Shown here: positions 1 through 11,716 of the stretch, in pieces
Numbering within the stretch: position 1 is the first letter of the stretch
Layout: every line of letters begins with the position of its first letter
NCBI RefSeq assembly: GCF_002019645.1
Contig: NZ_KV917374.1
Span: 4,734,369-4,798,368 of the forward strand
Direction of reading: 5' to 3'
DNA from: Litchfieldia alkalitelluris
Lineage (GTDB): Bacteria > Bacillota > Bacilli > Bacillales > Bacillaceae_L
DNA: 64,000 bases
Notes under the pieces: generated by a model
Seen by the model: only the letters and a program-made list of their open reading frames with translations
Database searches by the model: none
What the model was told of the DNA's origin: nothing
Translations under genes and position numbers: made by a program

Positions 1-3236
<3,236 letters not shown>

Positions 3237-3334
3237 AGATATTTGATTGCTCAAATAAAAATTTAAAACTAGATTAAACGTTGACGCTTGTTTATTGTGT
3301 TCAGTTTTCAAAGAACTTTCGAAACAGCTTTATT

Positions 3335-3363
3335 AATTTAACATTTCTATCAATCGATGTCAA
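3335..3363 (-). promoter_or_regulatory. rRNA operon promoter P2 (sigma-A)
   Basis: On the minus strand a consensus -35 TTGACA (3358-3363) is followed after 17 bp by TAAATT (3335-3340) as -10, about 100 bp upstream of the 16S 5' end. Spacing and location fit the proximal rrn promoter of Bacillus. Confidence 0.65.
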
Positions 3364-3427
3364 ATGTTTTTTTGAAATAGTTTTTTCATTCATACGAACG
3401 AATGACTCTCTCGTAGGAACAGGACTT

Positions 3428-3457
3428 ATCATACCATTATCATTTCATAGAAGTCAA
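3428..3457 (-). promoter_or_regulatory. rRNA operon promoter P1 (sigma-A)
   Basis: On the minus strand TTGACT (3452-3457) and TATGAT (3428-3433) are separated by 18 bp, about 95 bp upstream of P2. This matches the tandem P1-P2 layout of Bacillus rRNA operons. The stretch 3237-3587 otherwise holds only the rRNA leader and no gene. Confidence 0.5.
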
Positions 3458-3587
3458 CTTATTCTGCATGGAAATATATAGAATGTTATCGTAAGAACAC
3501 ATCTAATACAAAACCATATTTCAACCTCTCTAATGAATAGGGAATCTATTTTTAGACAAAATACTATTGTTAAAGGTGGTGATATAT

Positions 3588-3701
3588 ATGAAGAAGAACG
3601 GAATTACAAATAGCAGTATAGAACAAATTAAAAATGACCACGAAACCGAAAGTGCCTTCCAACAAGATAAAACTAACTCAAAAAAGAAGAACAAAAAATA
3701 G
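3588..3701 (+). CDS. 37-residue Lys-rich peptide of unknown function
   Basis: An ATG is preceded by AAAGGTGGTGAT at good ribosome-binding distance, and the frame ends at TAG just before a strong hairpin terminator. The product is hydrophilic: it begins MKKNGITNSS, has a mixed acidic/amide middle and ends in a Lys-rich tail (KKKNKK). It has no membrane segment or signal peptide. Size and composition recall the many small spore or stress peptides of Bacillus, but I do not recognise the family. Good RBS plus terminator make it likely to be a real gene; the role is unknown. Confidence 0.55.
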   Translation: MKKNGITNSSIEQIKNDHETESAFQQDKTNSKKKNKK

Positions 3702-3731
3702 GTGTAATAATTGAAAATAGTATTAAAAGGA

Positions 3732-3771
3732 AAAAAGATAGATAAGACACTTCGTCTTCATCTATCTTTTT
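3732..3771 (+). terminator. Rho-independent terminator after the 37-residue gene
   Basis: AAAAAGATAGAT-AAGAC pairs with GTCTT-C-ATCTATCTTTTT around an ACTTC loop with one bulge. It is flanked by A and T runs on both sides, so it can work in both directions. Confidence 0.8.
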
Positions 3772-3857
3772 ACTATGTCATTTAAAAAACTTCGTACTAA
3801 GTAGAGCGGCACCATTACTCCACAAATCATAAAGATCAAGTAAAATAGCTAAATTTT

Positions 3858-4100
3858 TTAATATGCTCTATTAGCTTCATGGGCTTCAGATAAATGTCTT
3901 ACCAACTCTTCTGCTCTCCTAATTTCAATTAAAGAACTCTCTTCCATTCCTTGCGTGTTCATTTCACTTAACATCTGCTTTGCGCTAGCAAGTTTATATT
4001 GAGCATTTTGAAAACGTTCGGGATCATCAACGCCTTGCGCTTCAATAACAGCTTTTTGAGCTTCACCTACAATTTCTAATATCTCTTTCACATTACTCAC
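3858..4100 (-). CDS. 80-residue helical protein of unknown function
   Basis: The frame opens at a GTG at 4100 preceded at 9 bp by AGGGGTG; an upstream in-frame GTG at 4112 lies inside that ribosome binding site and is unlikely. The product is acidic, Ala/Glu-rich and predicted to be all helical (two long amphipathic helices, EIVGEAQKAVIEAQ and QNAQYKLASAKQML), with no Cys, membrane segment or signal. It resembles the short helical DUF proteins common in Bacillus, but I cannot assign a family. It is a monocistron between a small peptide gene and a divergent exporter gene. Confidence 0.7.
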   Translation of the reverse strand: MSNVKEILEIVGEAQKAVIEAQGVDDPERFQNAQYKLASAKQMLSEMNTQGMEESSLIEIRRAEELVRHLSEAHEANRAY

Positions 4101-4278
4101 GATGTTAATCACCCCTGTCTTTTAAAAATACGAGCTTTAATTCTTTTAAAATTTTTGTAGTACAAGCCAGACTTCCTGAATAGGATTTGTAGACAAGTTC
4201 TTTTTTATTAGGTCATACTCTATTTCAAATTACGTCCTATAAAGAAGAATCTTCATTACTTCAGGAGGGGTGTAGAAC

Positions 4279-4911
4279 TTGAGCGTTTTTTTAAGTTATA
4301 TCTTACTAGGTCTTTCATTAGCAGCACCAATAGGTCCGGTAAATGCTGCACAAATTGACCGGGGCATCAAACACGGATTTCTACATGCTTGGTTGGTAGG
4401 AGTTGGGGCAGTTGTAGCGGATGGGGTTTATATGCTTATTGTTTACTTTGGGGTTGTTCAATTCATTGACACTCCAATGGTAAAAACCTTTTTATGGCTT
4501 TTCGGAGCATTTGTCCTCATATATACTGGGATCGAAAGTTTATTCAGCGCCGGACAAATTCAGTCAAAGCAATTTCGCGATAAAGAAGAACGTCCTATTA
4601 AAGCATTTTTTTCAGGTTTTTTGATGTCATTAACAAACCCTTTAACCATCTTGTTTTGGCTCGGAATCTTCGGATCAGTTTTAGCAAAAACAGCTTCTAC
4701 CTATGCAAATGCTCAACTGATTCTATATAGTGCAGCTATTTTTATCGGTTTATTATTATGGGATGTGACAATGGCAGCTGTATCTAGTAGTTTTAGGAAA
4801 TTTTTAACATCACAACTATTGACGCTTATCTCCTTTTTATCAGGCTTGTCTCTCATAGGATTCGGTGTTTACTTTGGAATTCAAGGAATACGGTTACTTT
4901 TCGGAATATAA
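4279..4911 (+). CDS. LysE/RhtB-family amino acid exporter
   Basis: Likely an inner-membrane exporter of amino acids or related metabolites. The 210-residue length is typical for LysE/RhtB proteins. The first helix ends in the family signature APIGPVN (residues 16-22), followed by helices near 35-60, 68-90, 110-135, 145-170 and 180-205. The start is TTG, chosen because a strong AGGAGGGG lies 8-10 bp upstream. A hairpin terminator follows the stop, so it is a single-gene unit. The substrate cannot be read from sequence. Confidence 0.85.
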   Translation: MSVFLSYILLGLSLAAPIGPVNAAQIDRGIKHGFLHAWLVGVGAVVADGVYMLIVYFGVVQFIDTPMVKTFLWLFGAFVLIYTGIESLFSAGQIQSKQFRDKEERPIKAFFSGFLMSLTNPLTILFWLGIFGSVLAKTASTYANAQLILYSAAIFIGLLLWDVTMAAVSSSFRKFLTSQLLTLISFLSGLSLIGFGVYFGIQGIRLLFGI

Positions 4912-4916
4912 AATAG

Positions 4917-4954
4917 TACCTTCGATATACTGATGTAAATCGAAGGTATTATTT
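4917..4954. terminator. Bidirectional terminator between convergent genes
   Basis: TACCTTCGAT (4917-4926) pairs with ATCGAAGGTA (4939-4948), followed by TTATTTAT. It sits between the rightward LysE gene and the leftward permease gene and overlaps the stop of the latter. Confidence 0.8.
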
Positions 4955-6317
4955 ATGGCTTTTCAAGTTTTTTAAACAAAGAAGAAGACCCTGATTTACC
5001 TTCACTTTTTTTCCAGACAGAGTTCATTTTTAAGGTGATTGCTCCTATTAAGATAACAAATCCCAAACTGATAAAAAAACCCGGCCTACTCTCTTTAGTT
5101 AGGATTGTTCCTGATACCGCAAGAAAAATCAGTACAAGACCTGTATAATATTTTATTCGGTCCAACAACCCTGGCGAAAGGTTTCTACATGCAGATAATA
5201 GGATAAAAGCCCAATTATACAACAGCATTAATCCTGCACCGGTAGTGATATACTCATAAATTGAATCTGGCATAAGCAAAGACAATACTATAGAAGTGAC
5301 CAATCCAGCCGTCGTTAAGCCCAAAGCAGGTATTGGGATTTTCAATTTTCCTTTCTTCGAGAAAAACTTGGGCGCATCTCCATCCTCTGATAAATTGACT
5401 AAAATACTTGTTACACCAAAAAGAGCTGCAGCCATCGTAGAAAAGCCCGCAATAATTAATGCTGAATTGAATAAGTGCGGAATAAAAGACAAATCAAAAT
5501 TCCGCAAGCCCGTAACGAATGGACTCTTTTCAGTATTAAACGCATCCCATGGAACAAGAATAACCGCTAATCCAATTGATGCAACATAAATTACTGTTAA
5601 TAATAAAATCATAACTTTTCCAGCTTTTGGGGCTTCTTTTGGATTTTTCAGTTGAGTTGCCATCAAGCCCATAATTTCTATCCCACCAAATGCATAAAAA
5701 GCCAAGATTAACGCAGACCACAATCCTATGAATGGTCTTGGAAAAAATTCCTCAGTTGTTGTTGGTAGGTTGCCATCTACCCCCCCAAACATTCCTAACA
5801 AACCAGCTGATGCAATTATAATGAACATCATTATTGCCGCAATTTTAATTACTGCCAAAAAACCCTCTACCCTGTTTAACCACTTAACACCTATTAATAG
5901 AACAATAATTCCTAATACGGCATAACCTGTCGCAAATATCCAAAGCGGAACCTTCGGAAACCAAAATTGCGAGAAAATTGAAAGTGCGGTTAATTGACTT
6001 CCCATAATAAGCATTTCAGAAGCCCAATAGACCCAACCGATACTAAATCCAGCCCAATGCCCAAACGCCTTTTTAGCATAGGTACGAAATGCTCCTTTTT
6101 GTGGATCAGAGGCAGTCATTTTTGCCAATGCATCAAAAACAAAATACGTTCCTATCGCAGCTAATATAAATAAAATCAAAACTGCTGGCCCACTCTTAGT
6201 AATCGCTATACTAGAACCTAGGAAGAATCCAGTTCCAATAGTACAACCGACACCAAATAAAGACAGCTGCCACCATTTCATCTTTCCCTTGGACTTTTTC
6301 GCACTATTTTCCTTCAT
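4953..6317 (-). CDS. APC-superfamily amino acid permease
   Basis: A 454-residue membrane protein with about 12 hydrophobic helices. Near residues 20-33 it has the glycine-rich unwound TM1 motif of amino acid-polyamine-organocation permeases (GVGCTIGTGFF), and later a TM6-type segment with ILAFYAFGGIEIMG, where these transporters bind substrate. The N-terminus is Lys-rich and cytoplasmic. The start ATG follows AAGGAAGG. A terminator precedes it, so it is transcribed separately from the DUF4025 gene. Substrate is unknown; YbxG/YvbW-type permeases of Bacillus are the closest type I can name. Confidence 0.85.
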   Translation of the reverse strand: MKENSAKKSKGKMKWWQLSLFGVGCTIGTGFFLGSSIAITKSGPAVLILFILAAIGTYFVFDALAKMTASDPQKGAFRTYAKKAFGHWAGFSIGWVYWASEMLIMGSQLTALSIFSQFWFPKVPLWIFATGYAVLGIIVLLIGVKWLNRVEGFLAVIKIAAIMMFIIIASAGLLGMFGGVDGNLPTTTEEFFPRPFIGLWSALILAFYAFGGIEIMGLMATQLKNPKEAPKAGKVMILLLTVIYVASIGLAVILVPWDAFNTEKSPFVTGLRNFDLSFIPHLFNSALIIAGFSTMAAALFGVTSILVNLSEDGDAPKFFSKKGKLKIPIPALGLTTAGLVTSIVLSLLMPDSIYEYITTGAGLMLLYNWAFILLSACRNLSPGLLDRIKYYTGLVLIFLAVSGTILTKESRPGFFISLGFVILIGAITLKMNSVWKKSEGKSGSSSLFKKLEKP

Positions 6318-6350
6318 ATAATACCTTCCTTTTAATTTAGGAATCGAAGA

Positions 6351-6380
6351 AAAATGGTGAGGGTATAATACCCTTCACCA
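6351..6380 (-). terminator. Terminator of the DUF4025 gene
   Basis: On the minus strand GGTGAAGGGTATT pairs with the following ATACCCTCACC, then TTTTTC. It lies just after the stop of the 6386-6598 gene and before the permease start. Confidence 0.75.
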
Positions 6381-6385
6381 CAGTT

Positions 6386-6598
6386 CTATTTGTCTTCTGT
6401 GTATCCTACTCTCGGTATTTCAATATCTTCACCATTTACATTTTCAATAACTGGTTTTATTTCACCCTCAGTCATAACATCACTAGCCTGTTCGTGAGTT
6501 ATTGCAAGCCCTTGTGATAACTCATCTTCTTTTTTATAATCTTCCGGTTCATAATATCTACCCGCTAAATCAGTTGAATTTGTTTTCTTAGACGACAT
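6386..6598 (-). CDS. DUF4025 (YozQ-like) small protein
   Basis: A 70-residue acidic protein with the pattern AGRYYEPEDYKKEDELSQGL followed by THEQASD, which matches my memory of the DUF4025/YozQ family of Bacillus. It has no signal peptide, membrane segment or Cys. The ATG follows a textbook AAAAGGAGG. The family is uncharacterised; many members sit in sporulation regulons, but nothing in this sequence shows that. A terminator follows directly. Confidence 0.7.
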   Translation of the reverse strand: MSSKKTNSTDLAGRYYEPEDYKKEDELSQGLAITHEQASDVMTEGEIKPVIENVNGEDIEIPRVGYTEDK

Positions 6599-6910
6599 TT
6601 AAATTCCTCCTTTTCATGTCCTTATATTTCCTAATATAGTCGATTAAAACTCCTAAAAATATTTGGTAAAATGTACACTTAGCATCGATTTAGACGCTCA
6701 CCCGAATTATATGTAGGTAACTTCTGAAACTCTAAAGTTTTATGTATAATCTTTACTTTTACCAAGTGTACTCTTTCCCCCTTTTTTTTTTGAGAGACTA
6801 TGTTATAGTTACCTCCCAGGTTTGTTTGTATTCTGTACAGTGTAAAGTGTTTTTCATAATTTACGAAAACCTTACTAAAGTGACTCATGACGCGAATATT
6901 TTCCTAAATA
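6599..6910. other. Gene-free AT-rich intergenic stretch
   Basis: I see no convincing gene here. Overlapping frames on both strands of about 70 codons lack ribosome binding sites, oppose each other and have no recognisable product. A run of T (6782-6791) is the only notable feature. Confidence 0.5.
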
Positions 6911-6939
6911 AAAAAACCTTATCCCAAAAAGGAATAAGG
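6911..6939 (-). terminator. Terminator of the ribA-ribD unit
   Basis: On the minus strand CCTTATTC, a CTTTTT loop and GGATAAGG are followed by TTTTTTTA. It begins three bases after the ribD stop codon. Confidence 0.9.
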
Positions 6940-6941
6940 CC

Positions 6942-8033
6942 TTATCTATAACGAGGATAAGCTACAAATCTGTAATCAGGTCCAAGTTTCTCAATTTTCA
7001 AATCCTCTAAATCAACTGCACGACTCATTTTATCAATTCCTACACCTTCCAAGAACGTTGGCGCACTTTTACCACCAATTAATTTTGGCGCGATATACAG
7101 CACTAACTTATCAACTAAATGCTCCTCAATAAATGCAGCATTCACTTCTCCTCCACCTTCTATTAATAAAGATGAAATATGATGTTGACCCAATATGGTT
7201 AAAACCTCAGGCAAACTCACTCTAGTATTCCCTGATGTAACAAAAACTTTCACTCCATGTTTTTCTAACTCTTGTTTCTTTTGCTCCGAATGATTCACTC
7301 CAGTAAATACCCAAGTCTCAGCAAGTTGGTCTTTCACAACCTTGGAAATCAAGGGGATTTTTAAAGTTGTATCCAATATAACCCTTATCGGATTCCTTCC
7401 ATTCATTATTCTAGTTGTTAATTCAGGATCATCCTTGATGACAGTATTTACTCCAACTAAAATAGCAGCATGCTCATTCCTTAATTGATGCACATCATGC
7501 CTAGCTTCTTCTGATGTGATCCATTTGCTATCTGAAGTGTAAGCAGCAATTTTTCCATCGAGTGTAGTTGCAGACTTTAATGTAATAAAAGGTGTTTTAG
7601 TTGTAATGTATTTATTAAATACTTCATTCATTCTTCGTGAGTCTTCTTCACAAACACCAACAATTACTTCAAGTCCCGCATTTTCCAAGATTTTGATCCC
7701 GTTTCCTGAAACAACCGGATTCGGATCAAGTGTTGCGACAACCACTTTTTTTAGTCCAGCTCTAACAATCGCTTCTGCACACGGACCTGTTCTTCCATGA
7801 TGCGAGCAAGGTTCAAGTGTTACGTAGATGGTCCCTCCCTCTGCCTTTTCTCCCGCCATTTGAAGAGCGTGAACTTCAGCATGCGGTCCACCCGTTTTTA
7901 GGTGAGCACCAATTCCTACAATCTGGTTATCATTCACTATAACGGAACCAACCAATGGATTTGGGTCAGTTTGCCCCTTCATAGATACTGCATTTTGAAG
8001 GGCTAGGTTCATATAAAATTCATGACTACTCAT
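6942..8033 (-). CDS. ribD: Bifunctional riboflavin deaminase/reductase RibD
   Basis: Catalyses the second and third steps of riboflavin synthesis: deamination of the diaminopyrimidine phosphate, then NADPH reduction of the ribosyl side chain. The N-terminal cytidine-deaminase-like domain has zinc ligands His51, Cys76 and Cys85 and catalytic Glu53 (motifs HAEVHAL and EPCSHHGRTGPC). The C-terminal half is a DHFR-like reductase domain (from about residue 147, TLKSATTLDGKIA, to DYRFVAYPR). At 363 residues it is full length. It overlaps ribA by 8 bp, so the two are translationally coupled. ribB, ribE and ribH are absent from the window. Confidence 0.95.
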   Translation of the reverse strand: MSSHEFYMNLALQNAVSMKGQTDPNPLVGSVIVNDNQIVGIGAHLKTGGPHAEVHALQMAGEKAEGGTIYVTLEPCSHHGRTGPCAEAIVRAGLKKVVVATLDPNPVVSGNGIKILENAGLEVIVGVCEEDSRRMNEVFNKYITTKTPFITLKSATTLDGKIAAYTSDSKWITSEEARHDVHQLRNEHAAILVGVNTVIKDDPELTTRIMNGRNPIRVILDTTLKIPLISKVVKDQLAETWVFTGVNHSEQKKQELEKHGVKVFVTSGNTRVSLPEVLTILGQHHISSLLIEGGGEVNAAFIEEHLVDKLVLYIAPKLIGGKSAPTFLEGVGIDKMSRAVDLEDLKIEKLGPDYRFVAYPRYR

Positions 8034-8784
8034 TTAAGTCGCCTCTGAAGTGACCAGATCTCTTAATTTTCGTCTCTAGATATTTTTCGTTATATTCAGA
8101 TTTGTCTCCCCACAAAGGAATACGGCCTGATACATTTGCCCCTGATTCCTGCAACGCCTCTAACTTACGTGGATTATTAGTAATAAGCGTTACTGGTTTT
8201 GTACGTAGCGTTTTTAACACAGCAATAGCATCTTCATAACTTCTCGCATCATCAACAAATCCTAAATTCAGATTCGCTTCAACTGTATCAAACCCATCTT
8301 CCTGTAAAATATAAGCTAACGCCTTACTAAAAAGCCCTATTCCTCTACCTTCATGATTCGATAAATAAAATAACGCACCAGACCCTTGAGCAGCTATCAT
8401 CTTCATCGCCGATTTCAGCTGGAAACCACAATCACAGCGCTTACTCCCAAAAATATCACCTGTGTGACAGATACTATGCATTCGAATAAGCGTTTCTTCA
8501 GCATTTTCAAAATCTCCATAAACTAAGACACTAGACTGCTGCATTTCAGCTAAATTTGAAGAAGCTAATCTTTCGATAATTTTCTCTAAATTAAAAGAGC
8601 CATCTCCACAGAAATCTCCATCAATATCACTACATCGCAGCCAACAATACCATTGAAAAACGGTCGTTTCTCCATCAAGATTGACAGGTAATTTAATAGG
8701 ACCTACTAGATATATGAACTCTTCATTATGTTTAATTATATTTATTTTATTTTCTAATATAGATACTACATTAGTATTAATCAA
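8026..8784 (-). CDS. ribA: Stand-alone GTP cyclohydrolase II
   Basis: Opens the imidazole ring of GTP to start riboflavin synthesis. Zinc ligands Cys106, Cys117 and Cys119 lie in CHTGDIFGSKRCDC; Tyr140 and the EGRGIGL loop with Arg147 form the active site; TNNPRKLEAL is the conserved C-terminal block. At 252 residues it has about 50 extra N-terminal residues compared with E. coli RibA, and lacks the DHBP synthase domain fused to RibA in most Bacillus rib operons. The start is TTG after GGAGGAAG. No FMN riboswitch precedes it, so this is probably a second, separately regulated GCH II/RibD module. Confidence 0.92.
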   Translation of the reverse strand: MINTNVVSILENKINIIKHNEEFIYLVGPIKLPVNLDGETTVFQWYCWLRCSDIDGDFCGDGSFNLEKIIERLASSNLAEMQQSSVLVYGDFENAEETLIRMHSICHTGDIFGSKRCDCGFQLKSAMKMIAAQGSGALFYLSNHEGRGIGLFSKALAYILQEDGFDTVEANLNLGFVDDARSYEDAIAVLKTLRTKPVTLITNNPRKLEALQESGANVSGRIPLWGDKSEYNEKYLETKIKRSGHFRGDLNE

Positions 8785-9139
8785 AACAATCTTCCTCCAA
8801 AAAATTAATCAGATGATTACAAGTAAAGGTTATCATAAGTCCAACAAAAACTGTTAGTAAAGCAACTTGCTTTATCCAAAAATCAGGTTATAGCTTTATT
8901 ATTTGCTAAAAGTGGGATTTTTCCATCATGTTATTCAGATATTATATATCGAATTTTAAAAAAACGTGTAAAAATAAGGCTCTACCTAACATTACATTCA
9001 CTTTCCGTTTACAATAGATATTATAGAGTTCACTCTAATCCAATCATATGTTAAACCGATTTTAGGCACTATAAAAAAGGAAGGCTCTTTAAACGAATTC
9101 CATTTCCTTGCCCAAACATAAAAAATGTCAAATAAAATA

Positions 9140-9173
9140 ACCTTCAAATTGTTGGGAATTTGGAGGTCATTTT
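9140..9173 (+). terminator. Terminator-like hairpin in a gene-free region
   Basis: ACCTTCAAATT pairs with AATTTGGAGGT around GTTGGG, followed by CATTTTG. No intact rightward gene lies upstream, so it may be left over from a lost gene. Confidence 0.45.
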
Positions 9174-9389
9174 GTTTGATATAAAGGGGTTTTGTTTAAT
9201 ATAAAGGGGTTTCGATAAATTTATTGGAGGATTTGTAATGCAATTTATTATTAAAATGTAGGGGGGGACAATAGCCTGTGTACCTCAGCTAAACACACTA
9301 CATTTCCCCTTAGAAATTGATATATAGAACAGAAAATATCAGTTATGCTCTATTAACCCGAAAGCTGATTTCACTATATTTGAAATATA

Positions 9390-9575
9390 AACGGAGAAAT
9401 TACCGCTAAATTAGGAAATACCCATATTTTCATACAAATAAGGGGAGTTTTTCCACTTAATTAGCCCAAATCTTTAGATTCTGTCTTATTCAAGGCAGTT
9501 AACGGGAATACCTCCGCTTATATTCGCTTTTTGAGCTTCCCTAGATAGAATAGAGGGAAATTCTCCGCTTAAGAA
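9390..9575. repeat. Array of imperfect GGGAAA/TTTCCC-type palindromes
   Basis: Four related units around 9391, 9441, 9502 and 9551 share the pattern AGGGRAATTYTCCGCTTA, each an inverted repeat, spaced roughly 50-60 bp. The same motif family recurs at 37440-37655. Non-coding. Confidence 0.6.
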
Positions 9576-9817
9576 TTCTCATACCTAGACAAAATCAAGT
9601 CGAGAAGGCTGAGTACTGCAAACTTCGTAGTACGCATTCAATAATTAGCCAATAGCAAATGTCTAAACCCTTGCTATTTTTAATGCTTTTTATCCACCTA
9701 ACCTTATAAATTGCCCTACATATTATAATAGTGCAAAAAAATTACACCTTGGGTTGTACCGTGCAAATTGACGTTTTGTGACAGGGTACGGAAACCCATA
9801 GGTTCGTAAGCCCTTTT

Positions 9818-11080
9818 TTATGCCAATTCATCCAAACATGTTAGATATGGAAACCCAATAACAAAGGTTGTTCCTTCATTCTGCACACTTTCAACATTAA
9901 CCGTTCCACCAAGTGATCTTATCACACTAAAGGAAACCATCATTCCTAAGCCGGTCCCCTTTGTTTTTGTCGAAAAGTAAGGTTCGCCAAGTCTTTTTAA
10001 TTGTTCCTCCGACATACCTATCCCACTATCCTGAATTTTTACAAATACCGTGTCACCCATTAAATATGTACTTAAATTAAGTGTTCCTCCATCGGGCATT
10101 GCCTCTAAACAATTTTTCAAAATATTTATAAAACATTGTCTGAACTTACTGACATCTCCTTGAATGTCTACAGAAATCATTTGAGAATTGATTGAAACCG
10201 AATAATGATTAGCTAAAGGTCGTAATACAGAAAGCACATAAGAAATTTCTTTATGTAACTGAATCGTAGTTCCATCCGAGCCTTCAGGTTTAGCAAAAGT
10301 AAGATAGTCAGATATAATAACTTCTGCATCATTTAATTGATTTAACGCTAGCTCGATATAGCTCTTCTTCTTAAGGTCTTCTTCATCACCATTCAACAAT
10401 TGCAAAAATCCTTTCGTCACCGTTAGCGGATTACGTACCTCGTGTGAGATAGATGCCGCTAATTGACTGACAACCTCAAGTTTTTCAGATTTTCGAACCG
10501 CATTAAAGTATTTGTAACGTTCAGACATAATGTCAATGATAATAAAAACCATCCCTAAAGTTAATATGGTAATAAAACATAAACCTAAAACAAGTAAATG
10601 TGGGGGATTATCAAGTATAAACAAACTAATGATGTACCCAATAATTAATGGAGAAATACAGATAGAAGAAGAATAAGCTATCCGCTGTAGTACATTACTA
10701 CTCCTTATTCGCTTCACTAACGGCATCGTAATTAATAAAACAAAAACAGTCTCAAAAATGGTTATATAGGCACCAATTCCTCCACCTAATATAAATCGAT
10801 AAAATACGATAACACCAAGGGTTATAAAACCACCTTTTTTTCCTCCATATAAAATCCCCAACAATAAAGGAATTAAGTGTAAGTCAAAGATAAAGCTCCC
10901 TAAATGAACAGGAAAACTCATACATAAAATAATTGAAATAATAGAGGTCATTGTAAAAATGTACATTCGCTTTTTCTGGCTACCCTCGATATAAATACCT
11001 CTAAAGAAAATGAAATGAGAAAATAAGATCGGCATAATTATAAATTGAGCATTCATCAAAAACCCTTTAACCGCTTCCAT
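9818..11080 (-). CDS. KinB-like membrane sensor histidine kinase
   Basis: An integral membrane sensor kinase with about six helices in the first ~175 residues (5TM receptor, LYT type: PLLLGILYGGKKGGF and FYRFILGGG), no extracytoplasmic domain, then a HisKA domain with His203 in SISHEVRNPL and a HATPase domain (N box LKNCLEAMPDGG, G1 DSGIGMS, G2 GTGLGMMVS). This build is that of KinB, which feeds phosphate into the sporulation phosphorelay; that role is inferred. No response regulator is adjacent, as expected for an orphan phosphorelay kinase. ATG at 11080 is preferred to GTG at 11086, which lies too close to the GGAGGG. Confidence 0.88.
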   Translation of the reverse strand: MEAVKGFLMNAQFIIMPILFSHFIFFRGIYIEGSQKKRMYIFTMTSIISIILCMSFPVHLGSFIFDLHLIPLLLGILYGGKKGGFITLGVIVFYRFILGGGIGAYITIFETVFVLLITMPLVKRIRSSNVLQRIAYSSSICISPLIIGYIISLFILDNPPHLLVLGLCFITILTLGMVFIIIDIMSERYKYFNAVRKSEKLEVVSQLAASISHEVRNPLTVTKGFLQLLNGDEEDLKKKSYIELALNQLNDAEVIISDYLTFAKPEGSDGTTIQLHKEISYVLSVLRPLANHYSVSINSQMISVDIQGDVSKFRQCFINILKNCLEAMPDGGTLNLSTYLMGDTVFVKIQDSGIGMSEEQLKRLGEPYFSTKTKGTGLGMMVSFSVIRSLGGTVNVESVQNEGTTFVIGFPYLTCLDELA

Positions 11081-11220
11081 ATCCACCCACCCTCCAAAAA
11101 TCAGAAAATATCCCCAATCTCGTTATAGTCAATATACTACATGTTTCTACCTTTTTGATAGTAATTTTTTCATGAAATACACTATACTAATAATAATAAA
11201 ATAGAAGGAGAATTTAATTA

Positions 11221-11655
11221 ATGAAGACAATAGTAATAACTAATAAAAATGAATTAGAATCAGCGTTTGAAATAAGAAAAAAAGTGTTTGTTGAGGAACA
11301 AGGGGTACCTTTAGAGGATGAATTTGATCAATTTGATCATCTTGAAGCAGATTGCAAGCACATACTAGTTTCTCAAGAAAACGAAGCAGTAGGAACCGGA
11401 AGGATAAGATATGTTGATGATTTAGGCAAACTAGAAAGAATATGCATACTATTAACACACCGAAAACAAGGGATCGGCAATATCATTATTAGAACCCTTG
11501 AAGAAATAGCACTAGAGAGAGGTGTAAATAAAGTAAAATTACATGCCCAAACACACGCGGAAAATTTTTATAAAAAACTAGGCTACGAAACGATGTCTGA
11601 TGTATTCATAGAGGACGGTATTCCACACATTATCATGGCGAAGAAATTAGCCTAA
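11221..11655 (+). CDS. GNAT-family N-acetyltransferase (YjcF/ElaA-like)
   Basis: A 144-residue GCN5-related acetyltransferase. The N-terminal IRKKVFVEEQGVPLEDEFD is characteristic of the YjcF/ElaA branch; the acetyl-CoA loop is RKQGIGNIIIRTLEEIA (residues ~81-97), and the C-terminal KLHAQTHAENFYKKLGYE is the conserved motif B region. The start ATG follows AGAAGGAG. It is monocistronic, divergent from the kinase gene. Substrate unknown. Confidence 0.85.
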   Translation: MKTIVITNKNELESAFEIRKKVFVEEQGVPLEDEFDQFDHLEADCKHILVSQENEAVGTGRIRYVDDLGKLERICILLTHRKQGIGNIIIRTLEEIALERGVNKVKLHAQTHAENFYKKLGYETMSDVFIEDGIPHIIMAKKLA

Positions 11656-11716
11656 AAAATAAAAAAAGCCACCTTTGTCAGTAGCCTAAAATTTAAAATT
11701 CTGTTGAATAAGGGCA

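Larger units (their letters stand above)
8785..9817. other. 1-kb intergenic region without a supported gene
   Basis: No frame with a good start and recognisable product was found. The stretch holds a terminator-like hairpin (9140-9173), a direct repeat of AATATAAAGGGGTTT around 9180-9212, and an array of imperfect palindromes (9390-9575). A seven-codon frame with a GGAGG (about 9226-9259) is too short to call. Confidence 0.5.

Noticed and set aside
6679-6951. Two opposing ~70-codon frames between DUF4025 and ribD
   Set aside because: Neither has a ribosome binding site or a recognisable product, and they overlap each other and a terminator.
8785-9000. FMN (RFN) riboswitch upstream of ribA
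   Set aside because: I looked for the conserved RFN blocks (GGCGGU, GCCCGCGA, CCGACGGU) and saw none; the leader is short and AT-rich.
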